Positions 16,102-25,897 of a DNA stretch of 64,000 nucleotides are shown here, piece by piece. The translations under genes and the position numbers were made by a program. Within the stretch, counting starts at the first letter, position 1; the number at the start of each line of letters is the position of its first letter. The DNA comes from Sedimentitalea xiamensis. Lineage in GTDB: Bacteria > Pseudomonadota > Alphaproteobacteria > Rhodobacterales > Rhodobacteraceae. The stretch covers positions 1-64,000 of the forward strand of contig NZ_JASNJE010000026.1 of NCBI RefSeq assembly GCF_030164465.1, read 5' to 3'. Under the pieces are notes generated by a model, which saw only the letters and a program-made list of their open reading frames with translations, was not told the origin of the DNA and did not search any database.

Positions 16102-17730
16102 TCAGGAAATCCCCGCTGCGACCTGACGCAGTTCGAACTTCTGGATCTTGCCGGTGGAGGTCTTCGGCAACTCCAGGAACACGACCTTCTTCGGGGCTTT
16201 GAACCCGGCCAGCGTCCGGCGCGAGAACGCGATCAGATCGGCTTCGGTCGCGGTCGCTCCTTCCTTGAGTTCGACAAAGGCGCAGGGCACTTCGCCCCAT
16301 GTCGCGTCGGGTTTTGCAACGACTGCCGCAAGAAGCACGTCCGGATGGGCCATCAGAACGCCTTCGACTTCGACGGAACTGATGTTCTCGCCGCCCGAGA
16401 TGATGATGTCCTTGGCGCGGTCGGCGATCTGGATATAGCCGTCCGGGTGCTGGACGGCGATGTCGCCGGAATGGAAATACCCGCCCTTGAAGGCTTCCGC
16501 GGTCGCTTCCGGGTTCTTGTAATATCCTTTCATGACCCCGTTTCCCCGCATCACGATTTCCCCCTGCGCCGCCCCGTTCATCGGGATCTGCGCCATCGTG
16601 TCATCGGCGACGGTGATATGCTCCATGAACGGCATGGCGACGCCCTGGCGGGCCTTGATCGCGGCACGGGCATCGCCCTCCAGGTGATCCAGATGCGGGC
16701 CCCATGTGCATTCCGTCGCCGGGCCATAGACTTCGGTCAGCCCATAGACCTGGGTGACGTTGAACCCCATCGGTTCGATCTTGGCCAGCGTTGCCGGGGC
16801 CGGGGGCGCGCCCGCGGTAAAGACCTGCACCGTATGATCAAAGCTGCGGCGTTCGGAGTCCGGCGCGTTGACCAGCATGTTCAGGACGATGGGTGCGCCG
16901 CCGAAATGGGTGGCCTTTTCGTCGGCGATCGCATCGAAGATCGCCTTTGCGGTGATGTCCCGGCAGCAGACGATCGTGCCGCCGACCATCGGCATCATCC
17001 AGGTGTGGCACCAGCCGTTGCAGTGAAACAGCGGCACGATGGTGAGGTAGCGCGGGCGCAGCACCATGCCCCAGCTGATCACCTGGCCCATGGCGTTGAG
17101 ATACGCGCCGCGATGGTGATAGACGACGCCCTTGGGCCGTCCGGTGGTGCCGCTGGTATAGTTCAGCGCGATGCTTTCCCATTCGTCCTGCGGCAGGATC
17201 CAGCCGAAATCGTGATCCGCATTGCCCAGCACCTGTTCATAGGTGGCGTGGCGGCCGCTGGCCGGATGCCCGGCAGCGGCATCGGGCACTTCGACGATTA
17301 TCGGCGCGGGTCCGTCCAGGCGGTCGATCGCGGCTTCGGCCAGTTCGGTGAACTGGCTGTCCGCCAGCACCACCTTGGCGCCGCCATGTTCCAGGATGTA
17401 GGCGACCGTGCCCACATCCAGCCGGGTGTTGATCGCGTTCAGGACCGCGCCGCAGGCGGGCACGCCGAAATGCGCCTCGGCATGGGCGGGGATATTGGGC
17501 AGGATCGTCGCCACCACGTCGCCGGGTTCGACACCCATCGCCGCCAGTCCCGACGCCAGGCGGGTGCAGCGGTCGTAATACTCGGCATAGGTCTTGCGGT
17601 GGCTCCCGTAGATGACGGCCATCTCGTCGGCATAGACATGCGACGCCCGGCGCAGGGCGGAAAGCGGGGTCAGGGGCACATGGTTCGCGGCTGTTTTCTC
17701 CAGCCCGGTTTCGTCTTTCATCCAGCCCAT
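16102..17730 (-). CDS. Acyl-CoA synthetase, medium/long-chain type
   Basis: 542-residue AMP-forming ligase. Motifs in order are LNYTSGTTGRPKGVVYHHRG (P-loop), QVYGLTEVYGP, GYFHSGDIAVQHPDGYIQI, DRAKDIIISGGENISSVEVE and the catalytic lysine in LPKTSTGKIQKFELR. The ATG at 17730 (MGWMKDETGLEK) follows a GGAGGA Shine-Dalgarno; the reading from 17880 would add 50 residues without family character. Roseobacters use members of this family for fatty acids and for methylmercaptopropionate (DmdB), but the sequence alone does not decide the substrate. It is divergent from the Asp-box protein, with 228 bp between the starts. Confidence 0.9.
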   Translation of the reverse strand: MGWMKDETGLEKTAANHVPLTPLSALRRASHVYADEMAVIYGSHRKTYAEYYDRCTRLASGLAAMGVEPGDVVATILPNIPAHAEAHFGVPACGAVLNAINTRLDVGTVAYILEHGGAKVVLADSQFTELAEAAIDRLDGPAPIIVEVPDAAAGHPASGRHATYEQVLGNADHDFGWILPQDEWESIALNYTSGTTGRPKGVVYHHRGAYLNAMGQVISWGMVLRPRYLTIVPLFHCNGWCHTWMMPMVGGTIVCCRDITAKAIFDAIADEKATHFGGAPIVLNMLVNAPDSERRSFDHTVQVFTAGAPPAPATLAKIEPMGFNVTQVYGLTEVYGPATECTWGPHLDHLEGDARAAIKARQGVAMPFMEHITVADDTMAQIPMNGAAQGEIVMRGNGVMKGYYKNPEATAEAFKGGYFHSGDIAVQHPDGYIQIADRAKDIIISGGENISSVEVEGVLMAHPDVLLAAVVAKPDATWGEVPCAFVELKEGATATEADLIAFSRRTLAGFKAPKKVVFLELPKTSTGKIQKFELRQVAAGIS

Positions 17731-17806
17731 GATGTCCTCCGCTGCGGAATTGGTTCTGGCGGAATATTGCGACGGGGCCGCGACAAAGGAAAGCCCGTGT
17801 CTGGAC

Positions 17807-17830
17807 ATTGCGATCACACAGGATTGCAAT
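17807..17830. promoter_or_regulatory. Candidate operator between acyl-CoA synthetase and beta-propeller genes
   Basis: ATTGCGATC (17807-17815) and GATTGCAAT (17822-17830) form an inverted repeat with one mismatch and a 6-bp spacer, centrally placed in the 228-bp divergent region. No binding protein can be named. Confidence 0.35.
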
Positions 17831-17958
17831 CGCCGGCGCCGATGATCCTGAGCACCGGCTGCGGCTATGTCTTTGTCCACATCCCCGAGACCGGCAGACC
17901 TGTCTCCGAATCTCGATCCGTGCTATGCGAGCGCATGTGTCCGAACCCGAGGCGTGCC

Positions 17959-19119
17959 ATGGCGACTTCCGGAATGACCCTGTTGCTGGGAACCACCAAG
18001 GGCGTATTCCTGCTCCGTGGCGGACGGGGTCGCAGCGGCTGGTCCGTGGATGGCCCATGCTGTGACGGCTGGCCGATCAATCATGTGGTCGGGGATGCCG
18101 AAACCGGAACGATCTGGGCCGGAGGCGGCGGCGATTGGCACGGTGCGGGGGTCTGGCGATCCCGCGACGGTGGCGGCAACTGGGACCTCGTGCGGCTGAC
18201 CAGGGGCACGATGGATGACTGGGCGGCGAACGATCCCGGCTTCGCGGCGATGATCGGCTGGACGGAGGAACCGCTGCCGTTTCACAACGAATTCACGCAG
18301 ATCTGGTCGCTGGGGCGGGTGCACGGCAAGCTCTACGCCGGGACCAAACCCGCCGGCCTGCTGGTCAGCGACGATGACGGCGACAGTTGGCGACGGGTTC
18401 AGGGGTTGAGCGATCATCCTTCGACCAGGGATTGGAATCCGGGCGCGGCGGGTCTGGTGCTGCACACCATTGTCGGCGATCCGAACGATGCGCGGAAGCT
18501 GTGGGTCGGGATTTCGGCTGCGGGTGTCTTCGCGACCGAGGACGGCGGCGCATCGTGGGAAAGGCGCAACCGCCTGTCCAACGCCGAAGCCTGCGCAGAT
18601 CATGACCATCCGGCGGCACCGCGCGACGGGGAAACCGGGCATTGCGTGCACAACATGATGCGGGCGGCTGGCGCGGACGACCTGCTCTATCAGCAGAACC
18701 ATCACGGGGTCTGGCGGTCGGGCGATGGCGGGCGCAGCTGGGAGGACATCACGCCGGGACTGCCCTCGACCTTCGGGTTTCCGATCCGGGTGCATCCGCG
18801 CGATCCCGGCACGATCTGGACCCTGCCGCTGAATGGCGACTCGTCCGGGCGCTACCCGCCCGAAGCCGCGGCGGCGGTCTGGCGGTCCCGCGATGGCGGG
18901 CAAAGCTGGCAAGACCTGCGCGAAGGTTTGCCGCAGGAAAACTGTTTCTTCACCGTGCTGCGGCAGGCGATGGCCGGCGACGCGCGCGAATCCGCCGGAA
19001 TTTATTTCGGCACCAACAGCGGATCGGTCTTCGCCAGTCTCGATGAGGGCGACACCTGGAAAGAGATTGCCCGCCACCTGCCGACGATCCTTGCGGTCGA
19101 GACGCTGGACATCGCCTGA
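17959..19119 (+). CDS. BNR/Asp-box beta-propeller protein (sialidase-like fold, function unknown)
   Basis: 386 residues with six Asp-box motifs of the form S-x-D-x-G-x-[ST]-W: RSRDGGGNWD, VSDDDGDSWRR, ATEDGGASWER, RSGDGGRSWED, RSRDGGQSWQD and ASLDEGDTWKE. Six evenly spaced boxes suggest a propeller of about six blades, as in sialidase- and VPS10-type folds. No signal peptide is visible, so it may be cytosolic. The ATG at 17959 gives MATSGMTLLLGTTKGVF; 17974 is an alternative. Its stop lies 6 bp from the convergent FUSC-like gene. No catalytic sialidase residues could be assigned, so only a fold is claimed. Confidence 0.8.
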   Translation: MATSGMTLLLGTTKGVFLLRGGRGRSGWSVDGPCCDGWPINHVVGDAETGTIWAGGGGDWHGAGVWRSRDGGGNWDLVRLTRGTMDDWAANDPGFAAMIGWTEEPLPFHNEFTQIWSLGRVHGKLYAGTKPAGLLVSDDDGDSWRRVQGLSDHPSTRDWNPGAAGLVLHTIVGDPNDARKLWVGISAAGVFATEDGGASWERRNRLSNAEACADHDHPAAPRDGETGHCVHNMMRAAGADDLLYQQNHHGVWRSGDGGRSWEDITPGLPSTFGFPIRVHPRDPGTIWTLPLNGDSSGRYPPEAAAAVWRSRDGGQSWQDLREGLPQENCFFTVLRQAMAGDARESAGIYFGTNSGSVFASLDEGDTWKEIARHLPTILAVETLDIA

Positions 19120-19125
19120 ACCCGT

Positions 19126-20106
19126 TCAGCCCGGCGGGTCCGGCGATGGCGAGGCGGGAAACGGCAACAGCCGCCAGACCAGTCCGATGGCGATGCCGGT
19201 CGCGAGCGTCAGGGCGACGGCGATCAGCGCGGCTTCGAGCCGGAACAGGGCTGCATCCTGTCCGGGAGCGGTGCCGAGCAGCACAGCCGCCGTGATGGCG
19301 GCGGGCGCAAGAGGCAAGGGGTGGGGCAGGTAGCGCAGCCCGAGCAGGAGCAGGCAGACGGCCAGCAGCAAGGGAATGCCGTCGGGCAAATCGAACGGGG
19401 TCATGAACAGCGCCAAAGCGCATCCGACGGCCGCTCCGGCGCCAAATCGCAACGCTGCCCGTATGGTGCGCCCTTGTGGCGTGAGCGCCCGCACCACGAA
19501 GAGCAGCACCAGCCAGTGACCGAAAGGCGACCCGATCTTCTCGGTCAGGACAAGCGCAGCGGACAGCCCGGCCAAAAGGAAGATGACAAGGCCGACGGCG
19601 AATCCAGCTCCCGAAGGCGGTGGCGCCGCTATTGCTGTCAGGTTCAGCAACCGGGCCGCGACCAGCCCCCAGGCCAGACCGATGAGTAGCCAGGGCAAAG
19701 CGGCTCCGATCGGCGGCATGGCCGGAATCAGCAGGATGGAAAGCCAGCCATACAGCGCGGCGACAAAGGCCCGTCCGCCAATCACGCGGGATTCGATGCC
19801 GGCACCGGCGGCCAGCAGGGCGGCAAAAAACCAGAGCCCCGCAATATCCGGCCAGAGCAATAGCGAGGCGAGGGCGATGGCGAGGCTGAGAATTGCGAGG
19901 TAGGGTGCCGGGGGACGCCCCATTGTTCCGGCCATAAGCCCCGGTATCAACCCGGACAAGGCCGGCGCGAACCCGATGCCGCCGGGAGAAAGAATAGCGG
20001 CCAGGAGCAGGAGACTGCTCCCGGCCGCAACCAGTTTACAGATCAGCGACCAGGGCAGGACGCGGCGCGAAGGTTCGGACCCAGGTGCCGCGCCCGTCTC
20101 GGGCAT
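19126..20106 (-). CDS. FUSC-like multi-pass inner-membrane protein
   Basis: 326 residues, almost wholly hydrophobic, with roughly ten membrane segments in two halves separated near residue 190. The second half (FGHWLVLLFVVRALTPQGRT, ALRFGAGAAVGCALALFMTP) looks like the fusaric-acid-resistance (FUSC) family, whose members move aromatic or amphipathic acids out of the cell. The ATG at 20106 overlaps the upstream FadJ stop as TGATG (20104-20108), so it is translationally coupled to the beta-oxidation genes. Export of toxic acyl compounds is a reasonable guess only. Confidence 0.7.
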   Translation of the reverse strand: MPETGAAPGSEPSRRVLPWSLICKLVAAGSSLLLLAAILSPGGIGFAPALSGLIPGLMAGTMGRPPAPYLAILSLAIALASLLLWPDIAGLWFFAALLAAGAGIESRVIGGRAFVAALYGWLSILLIPAMPPIGAALPWLLIGLAWGLVAARLLNLTAIAAPPPSGAGFAVGLVIFLLAGLSAALVLTEKIGSPFGHWLVLLFVVRALTPQGRTIRAALRFGAGAAVGCALALFMTPFDLPDGIPLLLAVCLLLLGLRYLPHPLPLAPAAITAAVLLGTAPGQDAALFRLEAALIAVALTLATGIAIGLVWRLLPFPASPSPDPPG

Positions 20107-22307
20107 CACGCCGCCCGCGACTCGGCGGAGAAGCGGCCATAGAAGGTCTGGCCCTTCTCGGCCATCTCGCGCAGCAGCGCCGGGCACTTGAAGCGTTCGC
20201 CGTATTTGGCCTCCAACTGGTCGCAGCGTTCGGCGGCATAGGGCGTGCCGATGATGTCGAGCCAGCTGAGCGGGCCGCCGGACCAGGGCGCGAAACCCCA
20301 GGCCAGGATCGCGCCGACATCGGCCTCGCGGATGTCTTCGATCACGCCTTCTTCCAACGCACGCACCGCTTCCAGAACCTGCACGAACATCAGCCGTTCC
20401 TGCACTTCGATCAGATCGGGCTGCTCGTCAGCCAGCGGGTACTTGTCGTGGATGCCCTGCCAGTAACCGGTGCGTTTGCCCTTGTCGTCATAGTCGAAAT
20501 AACCGGCCTTGGCCTTGCGCCCGAGCCGCCCCTGTTCCTCCATCCAGAACACGAGGTTGTCGGCCTCGGACGCCGGGTAGTCGTCGCCCATCGCCTGCAT
20601 CGTGGCGCGGGCGATCTTGGCGGCCAGATCGATGCTGGTCTCGTCGCCCAGTTGCACCGGGCCGACCGGGAAGCCGAGCTGCTGCGCGGCGTGGTCGATC
20701 AGGACCGGTGCGACGCCTTCGGTGATCATCCGGGTGGCTTCGTTGCCGTATGGAATGATGCAGCGGTTGCAGTAGAAGAACCGGGCGTCGTTCACCACGA
20801 TCGGGGTCTTGCGGATCTGGCGCACGTAATCCAGCGCCTTGGCGACGGCGCGGGGGCCGGTTTCCTTGCCCTTGATGATCTCGACCAGCAGCATCCTTTC
20901 GACGGGGCTGAAGAAGTGGATGCCGATGAACTGCTCCGGGCGCCCCGATGCCTTGGCCAGCCCGGTGATCGGCAGGGTCGAGGTGTTGGAGGCGAATATG
21001 CAGTCCTCGGGGATGATCGCTTCGACCTTCTGGGTCATCTCGGCCTTGACCTTCGGGTCTTCGAACACCGCCTCGATGATCAGGTCGCAGCCCTTGAGCT
21101 GGTCCAGATCCGGGGTGGCGGTGATGAGGTTCAGCATCGCCTCTTTCTTCTCGGGCGTCACTTTCTTGCGCGCGATGCCCTTGTCGAGATAGGTCTCGGT
21201 ATAGGCTTTGCCCTTGTCCGCCGCTGCCTGGTCGCGGTCGATCAGCACGACCTCGATACCGGCCTGTGCGCTGACCAGCGCGATGCCGGCACCCATCATG
21301 CCCGCGCCCAGCACGCCCAGCTTTTTCACCCGTTGATCGGGCACGTCCCTGGGCCGCACCGCGCCCTTTTCAAGCGCTTCCTTGTTCACGAAAAGCGACC
21401 GCACCATGGCGGAGGAGGACGGGTTCATCAGCAAATGGGTGAACCAGCGCGCCTCGATCCGGAGCGCGGTGTCGAAATCGACCAGCGCGCCTTCATAGAC
21501 CGCGCTCAGCAGCGCCTTGGCCGCCGGGAAAGCGCCTTTGGTCTTGCCATGCACCATGGCGGCAGCGCCCACGAAGGTCATGAATCCCGCCGGATGGTAG
21601 GGCGCGCCGCCGGGCATCTTGTAGCCCTTGGCGTCCCAGGCTTTCACCAGGTCTGCGTCCTTGGCGGTCAGCACCCAGTCGCGCGCCGCGGCGACCGGAT
21701 CGTCGGCCACCTCGTCGATCAGGCCCGCCGCCTTGGCCTTGGTCGGCTCCAGCATCCTGCCTTCGAGCAGGAAGGAAGACGCGCCCATCGCGCCGAGCTT
21801 GCGCACCAGCCGCGTGGTGCCGCCACCACCGGGGAACAGGCCGACCATGATCTCGGGCAGGCCGATCCGCGCCTTGGGGTTGTTGGCGGCGAAAATGCGA
21901 TGCGTGGCCAGCGGCAGTTCCAGCCCGATGCCGGCGGCGGTGCCGGGCAGGGCGGCGGCAATCGGCTTGCCGCCCTTCTTGGTCTTCGGGTCCATCCCCG
22001 CCAGTTCCATCTTGCGCATCATGTGATGGCCTTGCATCACGAAATCGAACAGCGCCTCAGCCGGGTCATCGCCCGCCTGATCGCGGATCACCGCCAGTTG
22101 CGTCAGGTCCATGCCGCCGGCAAAGGAACCGGGCTTGCCCGAGGTGATGACGATGCCCTTCACCGCATCGTCAGCCAGCGCATCGTCCAGCAGGGCGTTC
22201 AACTCGCGCATGCCATCCATGCGCATGACGTTCATGGATTTCTCCGGCACGTCCCAGGTGATGAGGGCGACGCCGTCGGCGTCCTTCTCCATAGTGAAAT
22301 CGGTCAT
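20106..22307 (-). CDS. fadJ: Multifunctional enoyl-CoA hydratase/3-hydroxyacyl-CoA dehydrogenase
   Basis: 733-residue beta-oxidation enzyme catalysing hydration of trans-2-enoyl-CoA and NAD-dependent oxidation of L-3-hydroxyacyl-CoA. The N-terminal crotonase domain (about 1-290) has [21 protein letters not shown] and [16 protein letters not shown], keeping both catalytic glutamates. The dehydrogenase domain begins with the Rossmann motif [15 protein letters not shown] near residue 335 and includes [12 protein letters not shown] and [17 protein letters not shown] with the catalytic His. It lies 24 bp after the thiolase gene. Length and order match FadB/FadJ alpha subunits, so it probably forms a complex with the adjacent thiolase. 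Confidence 0.94.
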   Translation of the reverse strand: MTDFTMEKDADGVALITWDVPEKSMNVMRMDGMRELNALLDDALADDAVKGIVITSGKPGSFAGGMDLTQLAVIRDQAGDDPAEALFDFVMQGHHMMRKMELAGMDPKTKKGGKPIAAALPGTAAGIGLELPLATHRIFAANNPKARIGLPEIMVGLFPGGGGTTRLVRKLGAMGASSFLLEGRMLEPTKAKAAGLIDEVADDPVAAARDWVLTAKDADLVKAWDAKGYKMPGGAPYHPAGFMTFVGAAAMVHGKTKGAFPAAKALLSAVYEGALVDFDTALRIEARWFTHLLMNPSSSAMVRSLFVNKEALEKGAVRPRDVPDQRVKKLGVLGAGMMGAGIALVSAQAGIEVVLIDRDQAAADKGKAYTETYLDKGIARKKVTPEKKEAMLNLITATPDLDQLKGCDLIIEAVFEDPKVKAEMTQKVEAIIPEDCIFASNTSTLPITGLAKASGRPEQFIGIHFFSPVERMLLVEIIKGKETGPRAVAKALDYVRQIRKTPIVVNDARFFYCNRCIIPYGNEATRMITEGVAPVLIDHAAQQLGFPVGPVQLGDETSIDLAAKIARATMQAMGDDYPASEADNLVFWMEEQGRLGRKAKAGYFDYDDKGKRTGYWQGIHDKYPLADEQPDLIEVQERLMFVQVLEAVRALEEGVIEDIREADVGAILAWGFAPWSGGPLSWLDIIGTPYAAERCDQLEAKYGERFKCPALLREMAEKGQTFYGRFSAESRAA

Positions 22308-22331
22308 GTCTTGTCTCCTGATCCAGGCCGC

Positions 22332-23543
22332 TTACACGCGCTCGATGATCGTTGCCGCGCCCATGCCGGACGCGATGCACAGGGTGGCGAGGCCGGTCTG
22401 CTTGCCGGTGCGTTCAAGCTCGTCCAGCAGGGTGCCGATGATGATCGCGCCGGTGGCGCCCAGGGGGTGACCCATGGCGATGGAGCCGCCGTTGACGTTG
22501 ACCTTTTCCGGGTCGACATCGAAGGCCTGCTGGAAGCGCAGCACGACGCTGGCAAAGGCTTCGTTGACCTCGAACAGGTCGATATCGCCGATCTCCATGC
22601 CGTTGTCCTTCAGGATCTTCTCGGTCACCGGCACCGGGCCGGTCAGCATGATGGTGGGATCGGTGCCGATCTTGGCGGTGGCCTTGATGCGGGCGCGGGG
22701 CGTGAGCCCGTATTTCGCGCCGAATGCCTTGTTGCCGATCAGCACGGCGGCGGCCCCATCCACGATGCCCGAGCTGTTGCCCGCATGGTGGATGTGGTTG
22801 ATCCGCTCCAGATGCGGGTATTTCAGCAGCGCGACATTGTCGAAACCGGGCATCTGTTCACCCATCATCTGAAAGGCCGGGTTCAGCGCGCCAAGGCTCT
22901 GCATGTCGGTCTGCGGGCGCATGTATTCGTCGTGATCGAGGATCGGCAAGCCGTTCTGGTCGCGCACGGTGATGACGGATTTCGCAAAGCGGTTTTCGTC
23001 CCAGGCCGCCTTGGCGCGGCGCTGGCTTTCCACGGCGAGCGCATCGGCCTGATCGCGGGTGAACCCGTATTCGGTGGCGATGATATCGGCGGAAATCCCC
23101 TGCGGCACGAAATAGGTCTCGAAGGCGACCGAGGGGTCGGCGGCGATCGCCGCACCATCGCTGCCCATGGCCACGCGGCCCATCATCTCGACACCGCCGG
23201 CGATATAGGCATCGCCCGCGCCGCCCTTGACTTGGTTGGCGGCCAGGTTCACCGCTTCCATTCCGCTCGCGCAGAAGCGGTTGATCGCCAGACCGGGAAT
23301 GGATTGATCCAGATCGGACGCGAGAACCGCGGAACGCGCCAGGCAGCCGCCCTGTTCCATCACCTGCGTGACATTGCCCCAGATCACGTCCTCGACCGCG
23401 TGACCGTCGAGATTGTTGCGTTCCTTCACGGCATTCAGCGTCAGCGCGGACAGGCGCAGGCTGGTCACTTCGTGCAGCGCTCCGTCCTTGCGCCCCTTGC
23501 CGCGCGGGGTGCGCAGCGCGTCGTAGATATAGGCTTCGGTCAT
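22332..23543 (-). CDS. fadA: Acetyl-CoA C-acyltransferase (thiolase)
   Basis: 403-residue thiolase. The acyl-accepting cysteine is in [11 protein letters not shown] (Cys91), the catalytic His in [16 protein letters not shown], and the second Cys in [13 protein letters not shown]. The ATG at 23543 is set by AAGGAGA. It cleaves 3-ketoacyl-CoA with CoA as the last beta-oxidation step and is followed 24 bp later by fadJ, the usual partner. GST is 11 bp upstream, so the genes form one transcript. Confidence 0.94.
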   Translation of the reverse strand: MTEAYIYDALRTPRGKGRKDGALHEVTSLRLSALTLNAVKERNNLDGHAVEDVIWGNVTQVMEQGGCLARSAVLASDLDQSIPGLAINRFCASGMEAVNLAANQVKGGAGDAYIAGGVEMMGRVAMGSDGAAIAADPSVAFETYFVPQGISADIIATEYGFTRDQADALAVESQRRAKAAWDENRFAKSVITVRDQNGLPILDHDEYMRPQTDMQSLGALNPAFQMMGEQMPGFDNVALLKYPHLERINHIHHAGNSSGIVDGAAAVLIGNKAFGAKYGLTPRARIKATAKIGTDPTIMLTGPVPVTEKILKDNGMEIGDIDLFEVNEAFASVVLRFQQAFDVDPEKVNVNGGSIAMGHPLGATGAIIIGTLLDELERTGKQTGLATLCIASGMGAATIIERV

Positions 23544-23554
23544 GATTCTCTCCT

Positions 23555-24193
23555 TCAGGCGCGGTCCGCTGGTGAGCCGGGCATAAGATCGTAGGGGGCT
23601 TTCCAGCCGGGTGTTTCGGCCAGGCGTGTCAGCCAGCTGTCGATATTGGGCCATTCGGCCCGGTCGAAACCGAACGGTTCCGGATAATAGAGGTAGCCGC
23701 AGCAGGACAGGTCGGCATTGGTGATGCCGTCGCCGACGATCCAGTCGCGCCCCTCCAGATGCGCATTCAGCAGGTCGTAGGCGGACTTGAGCCGGCCCTG
23801 GTTGAAGGCGATCACCTGGGCGGGGCGCTTGTCTTCGGGCAGGAAATTCATCAGGAACCGCGTCAGACCGGCCGTCGAACTGAGCTTGTGGTTGTCCCAC
23901 AATACCCAGCGCAGGATCTCGTATTTCTCGTCGCGGGTCTTGCCGCCGAACCTGCCGGTTTTCTCGGTCACATAGGCCTGGATCGCGCCGGACTGGCCGG
24001 TCCGGAAATCGCCATCCACCAGCACCGGCGCCTCGCCGAGCTCGTTGATCTTCTCGCGATAGTCCGGCGTGCGGGTCTCGCCATTGAAGAAATCGACAAA
24101 GACCGGCTCCCAGTCGAGTCCCGACAGTTCCAGCGCCAGCGCCGCCTTGTAGGAGTTTCCGCTTTCGCCGAAGCAGTATAGTTTCATGGTCAT
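23555..24193 (-). CDS. Glutathione S-transferase-like protein
   Basis: 212 residues with an N-terminal thioredoxin-like domain (KLYCFGESGNSYKAALALEL, then NELGEAPVLVDGDFRTGQS with the cis-Pro and glutathione gamma-glutamyl-binding Gln-Ser) and an alpha-helical C-terminal domain (HLEGRDWIVGDGITNADLS, the N-capping-box region of GSTs). It is the first gene after the repeat-bearing gap and probably cotranscribed with fadA and fadJ. Its role may be detoxifying reactive enals or enoyl-CoAs; this is inference. The start could also be two codons downstream (24187). Confidence 0.88.
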   Translation of the reverse strand: MTMKLYCFGESGNSYKAALALELSGLDWEPVFVDFFNGETRTPDYREKINELGEAPVLVDGDFRTGQSGAIQAYVTEKTGRFGGKTRDEKYEILRWVLWDNHKLSSTAGLTRFLMNFLPEDKRPAQVIAFNQGRLKSAYDLLNAHLEGRDWIVGDGITNADLSCCGYLYYPEPFGFDRAEWPNIDSWLTRLAETPGWKAPYDLMPGSPADRA

Positions 24194-24237
24194 GTGCTTG
24201 TTCCCCTCCCTGGGTGCATCTGTGTTCTGTCGGATTC

Positions 24238-24259
24238 GAGTATTTGGACAAAGATGAAG
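24238..24259 (+). repeat. 22-bp repeat element, left copy
   Basis: GAGTATTTGGACAAAG followed by ATGAAG. A perfect reverse-complement copy lies at 24403-24424. The element is AT-rich compared with the background. From memory, sequences close to this one are scattered between genes in many Rhodobacteraceae genomes. Confidence 0.8.
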
Positions 24260-24402
24260 TCGCGATCTCTCCCGCGTAACCGCCCGTTAAGGTTCATGTG
24301 TCAATCCCTTGGTTGCGGTACAGGCTGGAGAGCCGATGACCGCCAAAGGTGAAGTCGCCCCCGTCCTGATGGCAGTCGCCCGGTGGCGGGGGCGCATTCG
24401 TT

Positions 24403-24424
24403 CTTCATCTTTGTCCAAATACTC
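24403..24424 (-). repeat. 22-bp repeat element, right inverted copy
   Basis: Perfect reverse complement of 24238-24259, with no mismatch. The 143 bp between the copies contains no gene. On the minus strand this copy is preceded by a GC-rich GCCTCCGGCGGG stretch and starts about 48 bp after the acyl-CoA dehydrogenase stop. The pair could fold into a long-range stem between that gene and GST. Confidence 0.8.
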
Positions 24425-24471
24425 CCGCCGGAGGCGTTCCGGAAGAGAAGGTTGCGGGCGCGTTTCCAGAC

Positions 24472-25611
24472 TCAAAGCGACCTCGCAATCAGTTCCTTCA
24501 TGATCTCGTTCGTGCCGCCGTAGATGCGCTGGACCCGTGCGTCCGTCCACATCTCGGCAATTGCGTATTCCTGCATGAAACCGTAGCCACCGTGCATCTG
24601 CAGACAGGCGTCCAGCACCTCGCCCTGTGTATCCGTCGTCCAGTACTTGGCCATCGCGGCCTTTTCGACGCTCAGCTGTTCCGCGATCAGATCCGCGATG
24701 CAATCGTTCAGGAAAGCCTCCGCCACGGCCAGCTTCGTCTTGCATTCGGCCAGTTGGAAACGCGTGTTCTGAAACTGGAGAAGATTGCCGCCGAAGGCTT
24801 CGCGTTCCTTGCAATAGGCAACCGTTCGTTCGACGGCGCCGCGCATTGCGCCGACGGATTCCGCTGCGATGATCAGCCGTTCCTGCGGCAATTGCTGCAT
24901 CATCTGGAAAAAGCCGCGCCCCTCTTCGCCGCCAAGGAGGTTTTCCGGCGGGATTTCGACATTGTCGAAAAACAGTTCGGAGGTATCCGATGCGTGTTTC
25001 CCGATCTTGTCGAGATTGCGCCCGCGGATGAAGCCCGCAGCGCCTTCGGTTTCGACGGCAACCAGGGAAATTCCCTTGGCGCCCAGCGACGGGTCGGTCT
25101 TGGCCGCCACCAGGATCAGGTCCGCGTGCTGCCCGTTGGTGATGAAGGTCTTTTGCCCGCTCAGGCGATAGGCATTGCCGTCCTTCACCGCCTTCGTCCT
25201 GATCGACTGAACGTCGGATCCGGCCGAGGGTTCCGTCATCGCAAGTGCGCCGACCATCTCTCCGCGCGCCATTTTCGGGAGCCAGTTTTTCTTCTGTTCC
25301 TCGGAACCATAGGCCAGCACGTAATGGGCGACGATTCCGGAATGGATGCTGTTGCCCCAGCTGGCCAGGTTGGCCCGCGCCGCTTCCATCAGGATGACCG
25401 CCTCGTGTCCGAAATCGCCTCCCGCGCCGCCATATTCCTCGGGGATGGAGGAACACAGCAGACCGATCTCGCCGGCCTGCAACCATGTCGACTTGTCCAT
25501 TTCGCCCTGGTTCCGCCAGCGCTCGATCTGCGGCACCCATTCGGCGTCAAAGAATCCCTTGGCCATTTCGGCCAGCATCCGGTGTTCGTCGGTCATCCAG
25601 GTGGGGGTCAT
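24472..25611 (-). CDS. Acyl-CoA dehydrogenase
   Basis: 379-residue flavoenzyme oxidising acyl-CoA to trans-2-enoyl-CoA and passing electrons to ETF. The signature [14 protein letters not shown] (FAD/substrate loop), [15 protein letters not shown] and [22 protein letters not shown] are present. The usual catalytic YEGT motif reads YGGTNEI, with Gly in place of Glu, so the base is probably elsewhere, as in isovaleryl- and long-chain-type enzymes. Downstream of the small RHH-like gene by 9 bp; likely the same transcript. Confidence 0.9.
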   Translation of the reverse strand: MTPTWMTDEHRMLAEMAKGFFDAEWVPQIERWRNQGEMDKSTWLQAGEIGLLCSSIPEEYGGAGGDFGHEAVILMEAARANLASWGNSIHSGIVAHYVLAYGSEEQKKNWLPKMARGEMVGALAMTEPSAGSDVQSIRTKAVKDGNAYRLSGQKTFITNGQHADLILVAAKTDPSLGAKGISLVAVETEGAAGFIRGRNLDKIGKHASDTSELFFDNVEIPPENLLGGEEGRGFFQMMQQLPQERLIIAAESVGAMRGAVERTVAYCKEREAFGGNLLQFQNTRFQLAECKTKLAVAEAFLNDCIADLIAEQLSVEKAAMAKYWTTDTQGEVLDACLQMHGGYGFMQEYAIAEMWTDARVQRIYGGTNEIMKELIARSL

Positions 25612-25620
25612 GGGCGTTCC

Positions 25621-25833
25621 CTATTTCTTGCGGTTTTCGAGATCGGAGTTGAACAGCCGTAACCTGTGCCCCAGGTTTTCCGGGTCGATCACGCTGTTGA
25701 AGTTCTCGAACAGGAAGGACAGCGCCTCTCCTTCGTCCAGTCCGGCTTCGCTGGCGAAAGACCTGAGCCTGCGGTAGCCGTCTTCGGTCATGGCGACGGG
25801 AAAACGGCGGGTCAGGCGAAAGCGCTTGGGCAT
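25621..25833 (-). CDS. Small ribbon-helix-helix-like protein
   Basis: 70 residues, strongly basic at the N-terminus. The segment RRFPVAMTEDGYRRLRSFASEAGL, read here in two parts as a beta-strand (RRFPVAMT) and a helix (EDGYRRLRSFASEAG), then DEGEALSFLFENFNSVI as a second helix, fits the RHH/Arc-MetJ pattern. It could be a DNA-binding regulator or only a partner protein. It sits 9 bp before the acyl-CoA dehydrogenase and 64 bp after the DmdC-like gene. I do not recognise a named family. Confidence 0.55.
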   Translation of the reverse strand: MPKRFRLTRRFPVAMTEDGYRRLRSFASEAGLDEGEALSFLFENFNSVIDPENLGHRLRLFNSDLENRKK

Positions 25834-25897
25834 ACCGGCCTCATGTGTGCGTTATTGTGATGCGCGGCGGAACATTGGGTCCCGCCGCGACAGGCGA

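Noticed and set aside
16102-17730. Naming the acyl-CoA synthetase dmdB
   Set aside because: Family motifs are shared by many medium/long-chain ligases; nothing specific to methylmercaptopropionate is visible.
15385-17958. Long plus-strand extension ahead of the Asp-box protein
   Set aside because: It runs antisense to the M48-like and acyl-CoA synthetase genes; the real coding part begins at 17959 where the beta-propeller motifs start.
20085-23594. 1169-codon plus-strand open frame
   Set aside because: Antisense of fadJ and fadA in a GC-rich genome; composition is unlike a real protein and no ribosome-binding site is seen.
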